DNA from: Mucilaginibacter sp.
GTDB lineage: Bacteria; Bacteroidota; Bacteroidia; Sphingobacteriales; Sphingobacteriaceae
NCBI GenBank assembly: GCA_025352225.1
Contig: JANXTT010000032.1
Location: forward strand, 1-55,504
Length of the DNA stretch: 55,504 nucleotides
Direction of reading: 5' to 3'
Shown here: piece after piece, positions 51,650 through 55,504 of the stretch
How positions within the stretch are numbered: position 1 is the stretch's first letter
Layout: each line of letters starts with the position of its first letter
Translations under genes and position numbers: made by a program
The notes under the pieces: model-generated
Database searches by the model: none
Seen by the model: only the letters and a program-made list of their open reading frames with translations
Told to the model about the DNA's origin: nothing

Positions 51650-52990
51650 TTAAGGAAAAACAATACCATTATAATTACCAACATTAACTATAGGAATTGA
51701 GGAGCTATATTGACTGTTAATAGCTTTAATAAATTCGTTGGCAACAATTGAGTAGCCGCGTGGGGTTAAATGTACTCCATCTAAAGAGAATAAACCACCG
51801 CTAATAAAATTGGAGTTAAAACTTATACCATTAACTACCAAACCGCTTGTTTTAATATTACTTAAAAAGGTATAAGCATCAAACACGGCCAGGCCCTTTG
51901 CAGCAGCTACAGATTTAATTGTACTGTTATAAGAGCTTACATAATCTTTAGTCAATGCCACTTCGTTTGCATCAAGTACATATTGATCATCAATAGGCGT
52001 GTAAGGGGTTAAACCATAAGGAACCGGAACGGGTATACCTGGTACCGTAACCGGCTGCCCAATTTTGGTGGTTGGAAATGTAAGTACAATCAGGTCACTG
52101 GCAGTAGCAGGGCGTGCAGCATGTGTGTTATCGGCTGGGTCGGCACTGGTGCGGGCATTAATATACAATGCCTTAGCTGCAGGGTTAGCTTTTTGCACGC
52201 CGCCTAAAATAGCACCTACAGTTACCGTAGTAAAATAAGGAATTGTAGTAACATCGGGTATGGTTGCAACCGCACCCTTTTGCCCGTTAGCCGTGAGTGT
52301 ACCTATTAATAAATTATACAACTGGCCAAATGTTCCTTTATCTGTTAATACATCGCCGGCGCCACCGCTTGTAGCATAACCCAATGCATCGTTGTTACCT
52401 AACCAATTAGTAAAAAAGGTAAAGGGTTTAGCGGTAATGAAACTTAAATAGGTGGTTGAATTTGTTGGAGAGGCACCTGGTAATAAACGCTCAAAAAAAG
52501 GATTTAAATTACCATAGGGCGCATAGGTTAAATGTAAAAGCTTTATTCCCGGCACACCATAATTCTCTATATCATCGGTATATTTAGTTAAAAGGTTAAC
52601 CGTACCAAAGCCCGGGATAGTAACTGCGCCACGGTAGCCGAGGCTTGTTGTAACCTGCGAAGTAATAGGGCTGCCGGTAGCCGGATCAAACCCTGATAGT
52701 TTAACATAGCCTGATCCGTTAGCCTGATCAGTAGTAAACAAAGGCTGGTTAAAAACACCGCCGCCAACTGTTTGTAATTGTTGTGCTATGATACTCGGGT
52801 ACGATACCAACTGGCCTGCACGGTACAATCCACCATCGGCATAACCTGCTGTTAATGAGTTACCAACGGCAATATACCGGGTAAAATCTGCCGAACCTCT
52901 GCTGGGTGCCGGGTTAGAATTAAATGATGGCTTACAGCCAGCTATGCAGATGGAGGCAACTAATATATATAAGTAATTTTTAGTTTTCAT
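51650..52990 (-). CDS. SGNH/GDSL-family lipoprotein
   Basis: 446 residues. The lipobox CIAGC places lipid on Cys19. The SGNH blocks are clear: Ser45 in VGNSLTAGY (block I), LGNNDALGY (Asn, block III) near 198, and Asp/His in SLDGVHLTPRGY near the C-terminus. It is an esterase or acetylhydrolase on the cell surface; the substrate is unknown. Behind the FadL-type porin with an 18-bp gap, an arrangement that suggests a shared lipid or ester task (inference). Confidence 0.85.
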   Translation of the reverse strand: MKTKNYLYILVASICIAGCKPSFNSNPAPSRGSADFTRYIAVGNSLTAGYADGGLYRAGQLVSYPSIIAQQLQTVGGGVFNQPLFTTDQANGSGYVKLSGFDPATGSPITSQVTTSLGYRGAVTIPGFGTVNLLTKYTDDIENYGVPGIKLLHLTYAPYGNLNPFFERLLPGASPTNSTTYLSFITAKPFTFFTNWLGNNDALGYATSGGAGDVLTDKGTFGQLYNLLIGTLTANGQKGAVATIPDVTTIPYFTTVTVGAILGGVQKANPAAKALYINARTSADPADNTHAARPATASDLIVLTFPTTKIGQPVTVPGIPVPVPYGLTPYTPIDDQYVLDANEVALTKDYVSSYNSTIKSVAAAKGLAVFDAYTFLSNIKTSGLVVNGISFNSNFISGGLFSLDGVHLTPRGYSIVANEFIKAINSQYSSSIPIVNVGNYNGIVFP

Positions 52991-53008
52991 ATCAATTAAA
53001 TTTATTTA

Positions 53009-54226
53009 TTACCAGTGGTAAGCAAGTGATATTCCAGGTATTAATACATTGGTTTTATATGTTCCTGATAAACCAGATTCAATATTGGTTTGAGGCCTGT
53101 CTTTTAAATGTTCGTATTCAAATGATACATCAAGATCAAGTTTTTTGGCAACCTTATATCCAAAACCTACTGTACCGTATACACGGTTAGCATCCGGAGC
53201 TTCTGGAGTAACATACCCATCCTGAACCGGAGTTGAGGCATAACCTCCCCCAAAGCGCAAAGCTACAGTACTACTGGCTTTATATTCGGCACCGCCTCTT
53301 AAATCAAATGCATCATTATAATTACGCGGAGACGAGGTAAGTGTTGACCCGTTAACCGGTTGAGAATAATTAAAATCAAGCGATTGATAGTTACGCCATT
53401 TTACATAATTAAAATCTAAGCCAACCGTCCATTTATCGCAAGGATAAATACCTATACCCAAAGAAGTTGTTGATGGTAAAGGTATTTGTGCAGAAAACTT
53501 GGTTCCCGCCGGAAACCGGCCTTGCAACGATGCAGGTATACTGCCCGAAAAAGTTGCATCACCACCATCTATTTTAGTATCAACCTGCGAGCGGTGGGTA
53601 AACCCAAAAGTTATACCTGCTTCTGTTTTAATGTAAACGCCCGCGTTCCAGCCATATCCTTTACCGCTTCCTTTTAATTCAGCAGTCGCGTCCGCGCTTA
53701 CCGGTATGCCTCTCAGCAGGTCAACGCTGCCGTAATTGTATACAAAACCTCCGCCAACGCTAATAAAATCGGCAAGCTTAACACTTAATGTCGGCTGAAA
53801 GTAAATCGCTTTTAAATTAAGGCTCTCCAGCACATACTTTCCATCCCATTGGTTACCCCAGTCGGTTAATCCGCCAAAGGGTGTATAAACGCCTAAGCCT
53901 ACTTTCCAGCAGGAAGATTTAGGGCCCCAGGCTGCATAAAAAGTAAATGGAGTAGCAATTTGAGTGTTATTATTAAAAGTTTTATTTGACCCCGTACTTT
54001 GGAATGCTGATTGAAATAATAATGGACTTACACCCCCCTGGATATAATTTTCGGGTAACATGGCTACCGCGCCAGGGTTAAAGAGTATAGAGGCTGCATC
54101 TTGTACAAGGCCTGTACCTGTATTGCCCATGCCAACCTGCTTTTGTCCGTGCAAGTTAACCTGAAAGCCTTGTGCCATAGCCAAAACCGGGAATAGCGCA
54201 AGTCCTATTAATAGTAATCTTCTCAT
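53009..54226 (-). CDS. FadL/OmpP1/TodX-family outer-membrane transporter
   Basis: 405 residues with a signal peptide ending AMAQ. The mature start GFQVNLHGQKQVGMGNTGTGLVQDAASILFNPGA (in parts) contains the NPA motif typical of the FadL family, followed by a barrel ending KTNVLIPGISLAYHW. It imports hydrophobic molecules such as fatty acids. A -7 box (TATGTTTG, 54266-54259) precedes it, and it shares a divergent promoter region with atpD. Confidence 0.9.
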   Translation of the reverse strand: MRRLLLIGLALFPVLAMAQGFQVNLHGQKQVGMGNTGTGLVQDAASILFNPGAVAMLPENYIQGGVSPLLFQSAFQSTGSNKTFNNNTQIATPFTFYAAWGPKSSCWKVGLGVYTPFGGLTDWGNQWDGKYVLESLNLKAIYFQPTLSVKLADFISVGGGFVYNYGSVDLLRGIPVSADATAELKGSGKGYGWNAGVYIKTEAGITFGFTHRSQVDTKIDGGDATFSGSIPASLQGRFPAGTKFSAQIPLPSTTSLGIGIYPCDKWTVGLDFNYVKWRNYQSLDFNYSQPVNGSTLTSSPRNYNDAFDLRGGAEYKASSTVALRFGGGYASTPVQDGYVTPEAPDANRVYGTVGFGYKVAKKLDLDVSFEYEHLKDRPQTNIESGLSGTYKTNVLIPGISLAYHW

Positions 54227-54258
54227 AATTATATTTTAGGTATATGAAATTTGATATG

Positions 54259-54266
54259 CAAACATA
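54259..54266 (-). promoter_or_regulatory. -7 box (TATGTTTG) of the FadL-like gene
   Basis: A perfect TAnnTTTG match on the minus strand, 32 bp upstream of the start codon. No strong TTTG sits 17-19 nt further upstream. Confidence 0.45.
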
Positions 54267-54359
54267 ATAAAATATTATTATGCTAACATAGCAAATGCTT
54301 GTATTATTTTAAAATGTTTAAAGCTTTTTTATTTGTGTATAAAATTTTTTATTGAAGTA

Positions 54360-54389
54360 TTTGATTATCGGCAAGAAAGGTTAATTTTG
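54360..54389 (+). promoter_or_regulatory. Promoter of atpD
   Basis: TTTG (54360-54363), 18-nt spacer, then a perfect TAnnTTTG box TAATTTTG (54382-54389). This is the best promoter match in the window and leaves a 5' leader of about 65 nt before the ATG. Confidence 0.75.
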
Positions 54390-54453
54390 CAACCTCAAAT
54401 AGGATACCCTTATACAGGATATTTACTGTTAATAATTAAAAAAGAATTACTAA

Positions 54454-55504
<1,051 letters not shown>

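Overview
The window looks like chromosome from a member of the Bacteroidota, most likely family Sphingobacteriaceae (a Mucilaginibacter- or Pedobacter-like organism; the genus is inferred). The evidence is AT-rich DNA, several TAnnTTTG promoter boxes (the Bacteroidota -7 element), weak Shine-Dalgarno sites, a PorT-like type IX secretion protein beside ubiE, a DUF6089-uppS-bamA-skp-skp cluster, SusC-like plug sequence inside another protein, and tRNA genes without an encoded CCA.

Layout. 1-3422: the N-terminal 1140 codons of a very large secreted surface protein on the minus strand (IPT/TIG, seven FG-GAP-like blades, four cadherin-like Ig domains, MBG domain), running off the left edge. 4036-4107: tRNA-Arg(CCG). 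4233-5908: a GH108 muramidase and two small stress-type proteins. 5992-8138: a diadenylate-cyclase-fold protein divergent from a transglutaminase-like protein. About 8163-8311: a compact transcription unit (promoter, tRNA-like fold with no anticodon arm, terminator) that contains no ORF. 8524-11216: truA, a YdcF-family protein and an acyltransferase. 11406-16291: a lipoprotein with PepSY-like repeats, then a thioredoxin-like protein, a small basic protein, a barrel-like protein and a two-component pair. 16288-20619: a sugar operon on the minus strand (GH27 alpha-galactosidase, BNR_4 beta-propeller, L-fucose/L-arabinose-isomerase-family protein). 20672-23284: an mlaEFD-type lipid transport operon. 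23452-23626: degenerate intergenic repeats. 23628-27445: two SRPBCC proteins, a dCMP deaminase, an FHS-family sugar transporter and a LysE exporter. 27496-29403: a long PurF-like amidotransferase. 29533-30034: an antitoxin-like gene with a frameshifted ParE/RelE-type toxin remnant.

30082-39669 is the membrane half of respiratory complex I (nuoH-I-J-K-L-M-N) with a chimeric DUF4140/DUF4139 (MuiA-like) gene placed between nuoM and nuoN; nuoA-G are not here. 39724-49949 is a mostly housekeeping minus-strand block: murI, two Skp/OmpH chaperones, bamA, uppS, DUF6089, NAD kinase, a CBS protein, an alpha/beta hydrolase, a YqeY-like protein and an SDR. 50002-54226 holds porT, ubiE, an SGNH lipoprotein and a FadL-type porin. 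The window ends in the first 348 codons of atpD.

Working together: bamA and the two skp genes are the outer-membrane-protein assembly set, with uppS (lipid carrier) and murI (D-Glu) covering the cell wall. The mla operon moves phospholipids. nuoH-N and atpD are the energy genes. The GH27/BNR/isomerase operon probably trims galactose- and rhamnose- or fucose-containing glycans. The most unusual observations are the anticodon-arm-less tRNA-like RNA unit, the chimeric MuiA protein inside the nuo operon, the diadenylate-cyclase-like protein with an altered RHR motif, and the decayed toxin. All family assignments come from reading the sequence, with no database search.
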